From an uncultured Ruminiclostridium sp. (GTDB taxonomy: Bacteria; Bacillota; Clostridia; Oscillospirales; Ruminococcaceae): 12,515 bases of DNA. Position numbers and translations under genes: made by a program. The stretch is taken from assembly GCA_910585505.1 (NCBI GenBank), contig CAJUFF010000078.1, positions 1 through 12,515 of the forward strand, given 5' to 3'. Shown here in pieces: positions 5,568 through 12,484 of this stretch. Position 1 is the stretch's first letter, and each line of letters begins with the position of its first letter. Below the pieces are notes generated by a model. That model was not told the origin of the DNA and searched no databases. It was given only the letters and a program-made list of their open reading frames with translations.

Positions 5568-6533
5568 ATGAATAAAATAACAAAAATTGTCTTTGCGGTT
5601 TCGGCCGCGTTCTGTCTTACTCTTTCGACAGGCTGTTCAAAGGAAACACCCTTTATGGGAAACACCGTAGAGGCTTCTCTTGAGGAAAACGATATTTTTG
5701 CGGTAATCAAAATCAAGGATTACGAGGAAGAAATAACCGTAAAGCTGTTCCCTCAGGTCGCGCCGCAGGCGGTGAAAAAATTTATAGAAACCGCTAATCT
5801 TGGATTTTATGACAACAGAACCTTACACCGCGTCGTTAAGGATAAATTAATACAGGGCGGATCTCTTTCCGGAACGGGCTATGACGGAGATGTTTCCGAC
5901 AAAGAATATTTCGGCACAGAAACAAACAGGTATATGAATCACTATTACGGAGCGGTGTGTATGGCAAAAAACACTAAGGGCAACTACCGTCAATTTTACA
6001 TAGTAAACAGCAGCGAGCCGGTAAACATTGACGAAATAGCCGCCGAGCTTAAAGCCGATCTTGATAATGAGGAGATAGTCAACGGCCTGCTTCCTGACGA
6101 CAAAAAATATTATCAGGACTACTACACAAAGCTTAACACTATTCCCGCCGAAGTTAAAGAACGCTATCAACAGGTAGGCGGCATTTACGAATACGACGGA
6201 GAGGATACCGTGTTCGGACAGGTAGTGGACGGATGGAACACATTAAAAGCGATAAACGAAGTCGAAACCGCATTCGGAAACGATTCCGATGACACAAGCG
6301 GCATTGCGTCAAAGCCAATATCCGATATTGTCATAGAATCGGTGGAAATAATAAGAATTACCCCTGCGGAAACAACAACCGAGGAAAAAACAAGAGCCAC
6401 GCGCGCCACAAGGGAATCCACGGCGCCGGAAACCACCCCCGTCCCCGAAACTCAGAATATCGTGGAAACACAAGAGACCGATCAGACGCTCGACACCACA
6501 GAAACACCTGTGCCCTCGGACACTGCGGCCTAA
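5568..6533 (+). CDS. Lipoprotein cyclophilin-type peptidyl-prolyl cis-trans isomerase
   Basis: This exported PPIase probably assists folding of secreted or wall proteins outside the membrane. A signal peptide ends in lipobox LSTGC with the lipid-bearing Cys23. The cyclophilin domain (about 43-265) keeps the active-site order: LHRVV with Arg88, QGG at 96-98, and RQFYI with Gln142-Phe143. An insertion at about 152-205, acidic and Tyr-rich, separates this half from the closing TVFGQVVDGWNTLKAI segment. A tail of about 55 residues (266-321), rich in Thr, Glu and Pro, looks disordered. AAAAAGGAG at about 5553-5561 is well placed for the ATG at 5568. At 321 residues it is longer than minimal cyclophilins because of the insertion and tail. 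It shares its transcript with the degenerate homologue upstream. Confidence 0.9.
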   Translation: MNKITKIVFAVSAAFCLTLSTGCSKETPFMGNTVEASLEENDIFAVIKIKDYEEEITVKLFPQVAPQAVKKFIETANLGFYDNRTLHRVVKDKLIQGGSLSGTGYDGDVSDKEYFGTETNRYMNHYYGAVCMAKNTKGNYRQFYIVNSSEPVNIDEIAAELKADLDNEEIVNGLLPDDKKYYQDYYTKLNTIPAEVKERYQQVGGIYEYDGEDTVFGQVVDGWNTLKAINEVETAFGNDSDDTSGIASKPISDIVIESVEIIRITPAETTTEEKTRATRATRESTAPETTPVPETQNIVETQETDQTLDTTETPVPSDTAA

Positions 6534-6990
6534 AGCATATTGTCTGACACTCATCAATATATTGTATGCTGACTCAAACAAAGCCGTAGATATAGAAAAG
6601 CAAATAAATCAATTAACTGAATGATGAAAAAATTTTTCTATTAAGGGAATTTGTTGGTTAATATGTAGATTTTTTGAATTTTGCTTTCATTTTTTATTTG
6701 TTTATGATATAATATCTTGGTGACATTTTGAAATACTACTAATGTTCAGATGATTCCGAAATTTTTTGCTGAAAAGGGATATTCCGCATATTTCTTTTGA
6801 TACCGCTTTAAACGTACTTTTAACAAAGTTTTTTATTCAAATTACAAACATGAAAAAAAATATGTCCGAATGATGTTTTCAAAAAACCGTAAAAATTTGC
6901 TGTTGCAATAACAATCGGGCAGTACTACTGGCGGCGCAAAAATAAGGGTGCTTCGTGAACCTCAAATAAAACAAGAGGCAGGCATTAAAA
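6534..6990 (+). other. Gene-free region between the lipoprotein unit and murA, including a long murA leader
   Basis: This very AT-rich stretch of 457 bp holds no coding frame I can support. Just after the lipoprotein stop, AGCATA and TATGCT (about 6535 and 6567) could pair weakly, but there is no convincing terminator. The only strong signal is an extended -10 promoter at 6705-6713. The roughly 270 nt between that promoter and murA have no recognised riboswitch motif. Confidence 0.5.
6685..6713 (+). promoter_or_regulatory. Extended -10 promoter for murA
   Basis: TGATATAAT at 6705-6713 is a perfect extended -10 (TG-N-TATAAT). The -35 region 17 bp upstream (6685-6690, TTTCAT) matches poorly, as is common for extended -10 promoters. 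The predicted start near 6720 gives a murA leader of about 270 nt. Confidence 0.6.
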
Positions 6991-8271
6991 TTGGATAAAT
7001 TTATTATAAACGGCGGCAAAAGACTTCAGGGAACCGTAAACATAAGCGGGGCAAAAAACGCCGCGGTGGCTATCATACCCGCTGCGATACTGGCAGACGG
7101 TCCCTGTACCCTGTACAATGTTCCGGAAATCAACGATGTATCAATTGACCTCAGAATTCTGACCGAAATGGGCGCCGATGTAAAAATACTCAACAAGAAC
7201 ACTATAAGAGTGGATGCGACTCATATTCGCGATGTGGTCGTTCCCTACGAGATGGCGCGTTCAATGAGAGCGAGCTACTATTTTTTAAGCACCATGCTTA
7301 ACCGCTTCAACAGAGCAAGGGTGTCAATGCCGGGAGGCTGTGATCTGGGAGACCGCCCCATAGATCAGCATCTTAAATGCTTTAAAGCGCTGGGCGCGGA
7401 CTACAATATCGAACATGGTATAGTTGACATAAAAGCGGACAAGCTTGTGGGAACTCAGATCTATTTTGACCGCGTAACGGTAGGCGCCACAATCAACGCG
7501 ATTCTGGCGGCATCCAAAGCCGAAGGGCTTACCATTCTTGAAAACGCCGCAAAGGAGCCCCACATAGTTGATCTCGCCAACTTCCTGAATTCTATGGGCG
7601 CCGATATTATGGGCGCCGGCACCGATGTAATAAAAATACGCGGAGTAAATAAGCTCCACGGAACCGAATACACCATTATCCCCGATCAAATAGAAGCGGG
7701 AACATATATGATAGCTGCCGCCGCAACAAAGGGAGACGTTATCATAAACAACATAATCCCCAAGCATCTGGAACCTATAACCTCAAAACTCAAAAAAATA
7801 GGTGTTGTAATAGAAGAACACGACGAATATTTACGGGTTATAGGCCAGGACAGATACGAAAAAACAACCGTAAAGACAATGCCCCATCCTGGTTTTCCCA
7901 CGGATATGCAGCCCCAGCTCACCGCTCTTCTCACAATGGCAAAAGGAACCAGCATAGTTACGGAAAGTATGTTTGACAACCGATTCAGGTATGTGGACGA
8001 GCTTAGGCGTATGGGAGCGGATATCTCCGTTGACGGAAAGGTAGCTATAATTGAAGGGGTAGAGCATTTGACTGGAGCACCGGTCAAGGCTTCGGATCTC
8101 AGAGCGGGTGCCGCGCTTATCATAGCCGGGCTATCCACTGAAGGCACCACGGAAATAGAGGACATTTATCATATAGAACGCGGCTATGAGGATATGGAAA
8201 TAAAGCTGCGCAATCTCGGCGCGGACATCGTAAAGAGGGTATTTACCGACGGAATGAGAAAAGCGCTTTAA
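6991..8271 (+). CDS. murA: UDP-N-acetylglucosamine 1-carboxyvinyltransferase
   Basis: MurA transfers enolpyruvate from PEP to UDP-GlcNAc, the first committed step of peptidoglycan precursor synthesis in the cytoplasm. The 426-residue length is typical of this two-domain inside-out alpha/beta barrel. Catalytic signatures are SGAKNA with Lys22 and Asn23, Arg91 in the MARSMRAS segment, Cys117 in PGGCDLGDRP and Asp305 in FPTDMQPQ. The cysteine at 117 is the residue that fosfomycin alkylates, so the enzyme is of the fosfomycin-susceptible type. The start is TTG at 6991, with a weak AGAGG site at 6974-6978; the encoded DKFIINGGKRLQG is where MurA proteins normally begin. Many Firmicutes carry two MurA paralogues, and sequence alone does not say which this is. 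It is followed by its own terminator. Confidence 0.95.
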   Translation: MDKFIINGGKRLQGTVNISGAKNAAVAIIPAAILADGPCTLYNVPEINDVSIDLRILTEMGADVKILNKNTIRVDATHIRDVVVPYEMARSMRASYYFLSTMLNRFNRARVSMPGGCDLGDRPIDQHLKCFKALGADYNIEHGIVDIKADKLVGTQIYFDRVTVGATINAILAASKAEGLTILENAAKEPHIVDLANFLNSMGADIMGAGTDVIKIRGVNKLHGTEYTIIPDQIEAGTYMIAAAATKGDVIINNIIPKHLEPITSKLKKIGVVIEEHDEYLRVIGQDRYEKTTVKTMPHPGFPTDMQPQLTALLTMAKGTSIVTESMFDNRFRYVDELRRMGADISVDGKVAIIEGVEHLTGAPVKASDLRAGAALIIAGLSTEGTTEIEDIYHIERGYEDMEIKLRNLGADIVKRVFTDGMRKAL

Positions 8272-8292
8272 ATAATATAAATCGAGAAGCTT

Positions 8293-8339
8293 CCCAGCGC
8301 CGGTTTTGATTTAAAGCCGGCGATTTGGGTGTGTTTTTT
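8293..8339 (+). terminator. Intrinsic terminator after murA
   Basis: A stem of about 10 bp joins 8298-8307 to 8313-8322 across a 5-nt loop, with CCCA (8293-8296) and TGGG (8326-8329) able to extend it past a small bulge. Six T follow at 8334-8339. It lies about 20 nt past the murA stop. Confidence 0.75.
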
Positions 8340-8350
8340 AACCATCTTTG

Positions 8351-8427
8351 ATTTAAGGCAATACCGCGCAATGACCGCCTGACGGCGCAATCCACACACA
8401 CAATCATTGTACGGTGTTGCCTTAAAT
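8351..8427. repeat. 77-bp inverted-repeat element
   Basis: The arms 8351-8366 and 8412-8427 match over 15 of 16 positions (ATTTAAGGCAATACCG and its near-complement). The pairing continues into ATGA against TCAT. A small central hairpin (CCG/CGG) lies near 8375-8384. There is no coding capacity. The compact palindromic form between a terminator and the next gene suggests a dispersed extragenic repeat; copy number cannot be judged here. Confidence 0.6.
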
Positions 8428-8489
8428 TTACACTGATTTTCCGGCAAAAGCTAATCTTTTTTGCGGTTGGATGAAAATCAATGTTTATA

Positions 8490-8534
8490 CAATCGCCTTG
8501 AGGACTCTGTAACACTCAGTCTGCAATGCGATTG
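8490..8534 (+). other. Imperfect hairpin upstream of the YycJ-type gene
   Basis: CAATCGC (8490-8496) pairs with GCGATTG (8528-8534). Across symmetric mismatches, TTG then pairs with CAA and GACT (8503-8506) with AGTC (8518-8521). A second small hairpin, CCGGG/CCCGG, lies at 8609-8613 and 8631-8635. Neither is followed by a T-tract. The stretch 8428-8663 has no gene and no clear promoter that I can support. Confidence 0.4.
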
Positions 8535-8663
8535 ATATCTGTGGTAAGATGACTAAAAAGCAACAAAGGGGCTTCTCGATTTTAAAATGTTTTATTATTT
8601 TGATTAATCCGGGACAATAGGCTGTACAAACCCGGCACTCCCAAAAAACAAAAGGAGAATACC

Positions 8664-9455
8664 GTGAAACTTCTTTCAATATGCAGTTCCAGCAAAGGAA
8701 ATTCAACTTACATAGGCACCAGGGAAACGGGAATAGCTATCGACATGGGATGCAGCTATAAAGCATTTTGCGAAGGCCTCTCCGCTATCGGTGCGGATAT
8801 AAGCTCCGTTAAAGCGATTCTTGTGACTCATGAGCATACCGACCATATAAAAGGCCTCCTAACGCTTACAAAACGCACTGATATTCCTATTTATGCCAAA
8901 GAACCTACTTTGAATTACCTTTTAAAACACGGCCACGTAACCTCCACAGCTAATCTTAGAAGCACGGGAGATCTGAGGGAGATTGATTTTGACGGAGAAA
9001 TAACCTGTTTCCCTACCCCACACGATGTGGAAGCCAGCGTAGGGTATCTTTTCGATTTCGGAACACAGAAGCTTGGCTTTGCCACCGACCTTGGTCATAT
9101 AACCGATGATGTAAGAAAAAATCTTTCGGGATGCCGAACCGTGTTTATCGAGGCAAATTATCAACCGGAAAGACTAAAGGGCAACCCCAATTACCCCTCT
9201 TATCTGAAAGCGCGCATTTCCTCCGCCCGCGGGCATCTGTCAAACCCCGATTCGGCGGAATTCTGCGCGGAGCTTGTAAAAAAAGGTACGGTAAACCTTG
9301 TTCTCGGACACCTAAGCCAAGAAAACAATACCCCCGAATTAGCTTATATAACAGTAAAAAACAGGCTTCGGGCTGAGGGGCTTGAAACCGAAAGGGATTT
9401 TACGCTTAACGTTGCGCCTGTTCATAATAAAGCGGGTGAATATATTTCTTTTTAG
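8664..9455 (+). CDS. yycJ: Metallo-beta-lactamase-fold nuclease, YycJ/WalJ family
   Basis: This 263-residue cytoplasmic metallohydrolase belongs to the YycJ (WalJ) group, whose studied members are double-strand DNA 5'-3' exonucleases linked to mismatch repair. The start MKLLSICSSSKGNSTYI is characteristic of the group. The metal-binding HxHxDH motif is THEHTDH (His56, His58, Asp60, His61). Further ligand positions are TPHD (His near 113), the ATDLGH segment, and two late GHLS motifs (RGHLSN, LGHLSQ). The GTG start at 8664 has a strong AAAGGAG site at 8651-8657. In many Firmicutes yycJ sits in the walRK cluster; here it follows murA instead, with its own leader. No terminator with a clear T-tract follows the stop. 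Confidence 0.9.
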   Translation: MKLLSICSSSKGNSTYIGTRETGIAIDMGCSYKAFCEGLSAIGADISSVKAILVTHEHTDHIKGLLTLTKRTDIPIYAKEPTLNYLLKHGHVTSTANLRSTGDLREIDFDGEITCFPTPHDVEASVGYLFDFGTQKLGFATDLGHITDDVRKNLSGCRTVFIEANYQPERLKGNPNYPSYLKARISSARGHLSNPDSAEFCAELVKKGTVNLVLGHLSQENNTPELAYITVKNRLRAEGLETERDFTLNVAPVHNKAGEYISF

Positions 9456-9581
9456 AATACAATAAAACCAGTGTTCCGCGTTAAAACGATGCGGTTCCCC
9501 GCTATACTGACAAAAATACTGCCCTTTAATTGACATAATACATAAAATTTTTGGCAACCCCATATTTTTTCGGCTTTTCTC

Positions 9582-9610
9582 TTGACAAAAAGGATTTATT
9601 ATTGTATGAT
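9582..9610 (+). promoter_or_regulatory. Promoter of the bactofilin-HD unit
   Basis: TTGACA at 9582-9587 and TATGAT at 9605-9610 are separated by 17 bp, giving a start near 9617 and a leader of about 100 nt. Within that leader ATAAAGCT (9656-9663) pairs perfectly with AGCTTTAT (9680-9687), and TCGGT inside the loop could pair instead with ACCGA just beyond. The structure stops 13 nt before the AAAGGA site. Confidence 0.8.
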
Positions 9611-9718
9611 AAAGATGTATATTTATGTCTTTTGAAAAATTTATAACCATACCATATAAAGCTAATCGGTTTCAAGCGCAGCTTTATACCGAATTTTTAA
9701 ATGAAAGGACCGTTTAAA

Positions 9719-11134
9719 ATGGGACTGAAGGAAAATTTTTCGCAAGCGGTAAAAGAGCTTACCGGTAATACGAAAGAGGATGACAAAAAAAGAAACGCCC
9801 AGGTGGCGGGCTTAAAAAAAGCCCTGGACAACGATCCGTCTTTTTCGGCAAACGACCGCTATACCGAGGAAACAGGCCGTCTTTATTACCGTGATGAAGC
9901 CGATCAGTACAACGACCGCGGCGATGGATACCGCCAAGGAAACACCCGCGACGGCGGCAGACCCATTTCGGACAGCGACGGATACCGCGCAGGAAGGGAT
10001 CGTTATAACGATAATACCAACCGCGACTATTCAAGAGAACGAAACGATGGTTATCGGAACCGTAGCGATTATCGCGAATATGCGGACAGCAGAAACGGCG
10101 GTTATAACGACGCTCCGAGGCGCGATGATAATTACGGAGTAAGAAATTACGATTCGCAGCCTACAGATGGAAGAAACGATAATTACGACCGTTCATATGA
10201 CAGCGGACGGCAAGACCGATACGGCGATTACCCCTATGATGATCGAGGATACAACGGGCAGACTTATGCCGACGATCGCGGTGACGTTTACACAAGACAA
10301 GGCTCAAATGCGCCCGACGAAGAACGTCAGAATGACGTTCAGGGAGGATACGGCGGCGCTCCGCGGGACGGCTACAACAGCAGCCAAAGCGCATACGGCA
10401 ATGCTCCTCAAAGCGGTTATAACAACAATCAGGAGGAAAGCTTTGACAGCCGCGCCTACGACGGCAGACAGAGCGATGGTTACGACCGACGTGACAATCG
10501 AAACGTCTCCGGCGCATCCGAACGTAACTATAATGTGCGCAGCTTCAACAACAATCAGCAGCGCTACGACCCCCGCGAAAGGCAGCAGCCACAGAATGGT
10601 GACGGCCGAAGATCCTCATATCCCATCGGCAATGTAAGTCAACGTGATTACCGCGACGCTCCCGACAACGAATTAACCGTTATTTCAAGAAACACCATAA
10701 TTGACGGAAATGTCCGTTCTTTCGCCAATATGAGCATTGACGGTGACGTAAGAGGCGATGTGGAGACCACAAAGGATATAGAGCTTAACGGAAGAATAAT
10801 AGGCGATATTATTTGCAGCAACGCAAATATGATGGTATCTCAGGTTCAGGGCAATATTCAGCTTAAAGGCGACGTGGAAATAGGAAGAGACACCCTGCTT
10901 ATCGGCGACCTGAATTCGGGCTTTGCAAAGATAAACGGTAAGGTAAAGGGCAACGTGGAAGTCACCGGAAAGGCGGAATTCAAGGCTGACGCTGTGGTAT
11001 TCGGGGATATAAGCGCTTCCACCATAACAGTAGACGACGGCGCTATAATTCAGGGATATGTAAGCACCACATTCCTTAACAAGGAGGAAAGCGAAAGGAT
11101 ATTCCCCGAATCCATTGAGATAGGCGATTATTGA
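9719..11134 (+). CDS. Bactofilin with long Tyr/Arg/Asp/Asn/Gly-rich disordered N-terminal domain
   Basis: The 471-residue protein has three parts. Residues 1-40 (starting MGLKENFSQAVKELTGN) are a charged, probably helical head. Residues about 41-318 are low complexity: roughly 30 tyrosines spaced among Arg, Asp, Asn, Gly and Gln, no Cys or Trp, and four Y-x-x-A-P motifs (129, 211, 226, 311). Residues about 319-453 are a bactofilin (DUF583) domain with regular beta-helical turns such as IDGNVRS, IDGDVRGDV, LNGRIIGDI and INGKVKGNV. Bactofilins self-assemble into filaments that scaffold cell-shape, division or polar proteins in the cytoplasm. Most have only short flanking tails, so this arm is unusual. 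The ATG at 9719 is preferred to 9701 because AAAGGA (9705-9710) fits it. The next gene starts one base after the stop. Confidence 0.88.
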   Translation: MGLKENFSQAVKELTGNTKEDDKKRNAQVAGLKKALDNDPSFSANDRYTEETGRLYYRDEADQYNDRGDGYRQGNTRDGGRPISDSDGYRAGRDRYNDNTNRDYSRERNDGYRNRSDYREYADSRNGGYNDAPRRDDNYGVRNYDSQPTDGRNDNYDRSYDSGRQDRYGDYPYDDRGYNGQTYADDRGDVYTRQGSNAPDEERQNDVQGGYGGAPRDGYNSSQSAYGNAPQSGYNNNQEESFDSRAYDGRQSDGYDRRDNRNVSGASERNYNVRSFNNNQQRYDPRERQQPQNGDGRRSSYPIGNVSQRDYRDAPDNELTVISRNTIIDGNVRSFANMSIDGDVRGDVETTKDIELNGRIIGDIICSNANMMVSQVQGNIQLKGDVEIGRDTLLIGDLNSGFAKINGKVKGNVEVTGKAEFKADAVVFGDISASTITVDDGAIIQGYVSTTFLNKEESERIFPESIEIGDY

Positions 11135-11135
11135 T

Positions 11136-11726
11136 ATGGAAAAAAGAGCTGCAAGCGAAATAAAAAAAGAATTTATTGAAATATATGAAAAAAAAATCAA
11201 GAGAGACGGCGCTGACAAGCTGTTGGATTATCTGTGCCGCTGCGATTTTTTTACCGCTCCCGCCAGTACGCGGTTTCATAGCTGCTATGAGGGCGGACTT
11301 GCGCAGCACTCTATAAACGTGTACCACTGTCTTACGGATTATCTTGCAAGGGAAAGGGTAAAGGAGTTGTATAAGCTGAACTTTTCCGAAGAAACCACGG
11401 CAATAGTATCTCTGCTTCACGATATCTGTAAGACGGACGTTTACATAAAAGATTTCCGAAATGTAAAAAACGATCAGGGTGTATGGGAAAAGGTTCCCTG
11501 TTATAGGTTTGAGGATAATCTCCCTTACGGTCACGGAGAAAAATCCGTTTATATGATAAGCGGATTTATGCGGCTTAGTCGAGACGAAGCTATGGCTATA
11601 CGTTGGCATATGGGTTTTTCGGGAAGCGAAGACAGCAATATAGTTGGGAGCGCGTTGGAAAAATACCCGTTGGCTTTTGCTATGGCTACGGCGGATATGG
11701 AAGCGACGTATTTCCTTGAGGAGTAA
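11136..11726 (+). CDS. HD-domain metal-dependent hydrolase, translationally coupled to the bactofilin
   Basis: The 196-residue cytoplasmic protein has the HD-superfamily fold: a first His in GGLAQHS (His58), the HD pair in SLLHDICKTD (His95-Asp96), extra histidines at HGEKS (133) and IRWHMG (158), and a final Asp in ATADMEA (187). Six such ligands would fit a two-metal phosphohydrolase, but the substrate is unknown; nucleotides, a cyclic dinucleotide or RNA ends are all possible. The ATG at 11136 begins one base after the bactofilin stop. No strong ribosome binding site is visible, so translation probably depends on ribosomes finishing the upstream gene. That spacing suggests matched amounts and a shared job. 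A clean terminator follows 51 nt after the stop. Confidence 0.85.
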   Translation: MEKRAASEIKKEFIEIYEKKIKRDGADKLLDYLCRCDFFTAPASTRFHSCYEGGLAQHSINVYHCLTDYLARERVKELYKLNFSEETTAIVSLLHDICKTDVYIKDFRNVKNDQGVWEKVPCYRFEDNLPYGHGEKSVYMISGFMRLSRDEAMAIRWHMGFSGSEDSNIVGSALEKYPLAFAMATADMEATYFLEE

Positions 11727-11777
11727 GTTACTGAGGTATTTTTAAGCATCTGTAGGTACTATTGACAGAACAGATAT

Positions 11778-11819
11778 AAAAGCTGTAATTCCTATTAGCG
11801 ATGGAATTACAGCTTTTTT
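11778..11819 (+). terminator. Intrinsic terminator of the bactofilin-HD unit
   Basis: A 15-bp perfect stem joins 11778-11792 to 11803-11817 (AAAAGCTGTAATTCC with its complement) across a 10-nt loop, and T continues to 11819. The mirror-image A-tract means it could also work weakly against transcripts from the minus strand. Confidence 0.92.
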
Positions 11820-11912
11820 GGAAAATAATACTATTATTAAAGATTTCACCCGAACAATAATCTTTGGTCTTCAAGATCAATTGTCTATATCTCGAAAAAG
11901 AGTTACACCTTA

Positions 11913-11970
11913 AATACTAATATCGGTTTAAAAGACCATTTTATCCACTTTTTAAACCGATATTAGTATT
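11913..11970. repeat. AT-rich palindrome between convergent genes
   Basis: The arms 11913-11933 and 11950-11970 are complementary over 21 bp (core AATACTAATATCGGTTTA), extended by one G-U pair around a 14-nt loop. It lies between the HD gene terminator and the 3' end of the minus-strand thioredoxin-like gene, about 30 bp past that stop. No T-tract follows it in the minus direction, so it is an atypical terminator at best and may be a small repeat element. Confidence 0.6.
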
Positions 11971-12000
11971 AAATAATACTATTGACAAATTGAAAAAAGT

Positions 12001-12318
12001 TCACACCCTATCCCCCAACAGCCACTTTATAGTTCCCTTATCTGCCTGACCTACTATTGTATCCGTTACAGTACCTCCGCGGTATACAAGCATAGTTGGT
12101 ACTTGATTGACCTTAAAGCGATATGCTATGTCCGGCTCGTCGTTAACATTTATTCTGACAATTTTAGCCACACCCTTCATTTCCTCACTTATCTCCTCCA
12201 AAGAAGCATAAGCCTTTTTCTCGCGGTCGTGAGAAGACCAGAAATCAATTAAAACGGGAACGCTGCTGTGAAAAATTTCGCTGCTTATGTTATCCTGTGT
12301 TACAATTACGGTCGACAT
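12001..12318 (-). CDS. Thioredoxin-fold protein lacking the CXXC active site
   Basis: The 105-residue product has the length and fold signature of thioredoxin: PVLIDFW (21-27), the ARIVRINVNDEPDIAYRF-like central strand (here starting AKIVRINVND, 51-60), and the cis-proline segment QVPTMLVYRGG (72-82). Where thioredoxin has W-C-G-P-C-K, this protein has H-D-R-E-K-K (residues 30-35). Both catalytic cysteines are missing, and there is no cysteine elsewhere. It cannot do dithiol-disulfide exchange. It could be a structural or binding partner, as thioredoxin-fold proteins sometimes are. The ATG (complement of 12316-12318) is served by an AAAGGAAG site. The gene is convergent with the bactofilin-HD unit. 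Confidence 0.87.
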   Translation of the reverse strand: MSTVIVTQDNISSEIFHSSVPVLIDFWSSHDREKKAYASLEEISEEMKGVAKIVRINVNDEPDIAYRFKVNQVPTMLVYRGGTVTDTIVGQADKGTIKWLLGDRV

Positions 12319-12455
12319 ATCTGTTAACTTCCTTTCTTTTATTTATTAACAGAGTTAGTATTGCCTGTTTTTCATTTTAATAAACTTTCCCAAGATAAAA
12401 ATGAACAGTAAAAATTTAAAATTTGGATAAAACACAGGATATGGTATTTTATAAT

Positions 12456-12484
12456 ATTATACTAATACTTTGTTATATCCAAAA
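12456..12484 (-). promoter_or_regulatory. Probable promoter of the thioredoxin-like gene
   Basis: A perfect TATAAT lies on the minus strand (complement of 12456-12461). The -35 region is poor: TTTTGG at a 17-bp spacing, or TTTGGA at 16 bp. The predicted start near 12449 would give a leader of about 130 nt. The right edge of the window (12319-12515) holds no gene I can support. Confidence 0.45.

Noticed and set aside
7324..8165. Several minus-strand frames of 71-159 codons opposite murA
   Set aside because: All are shadows of the intact MurA frame and show no protein family features or start signals.
10161..10637. Long alternative frames on both strands inside the bactofilin arm (156 and 118 codons)
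   Set aside because: The repetitive, stop-poor codons of the disordered arm open the other frames. Their translations are Thr/Ala- or Arg/Cys-rich with no start signals.
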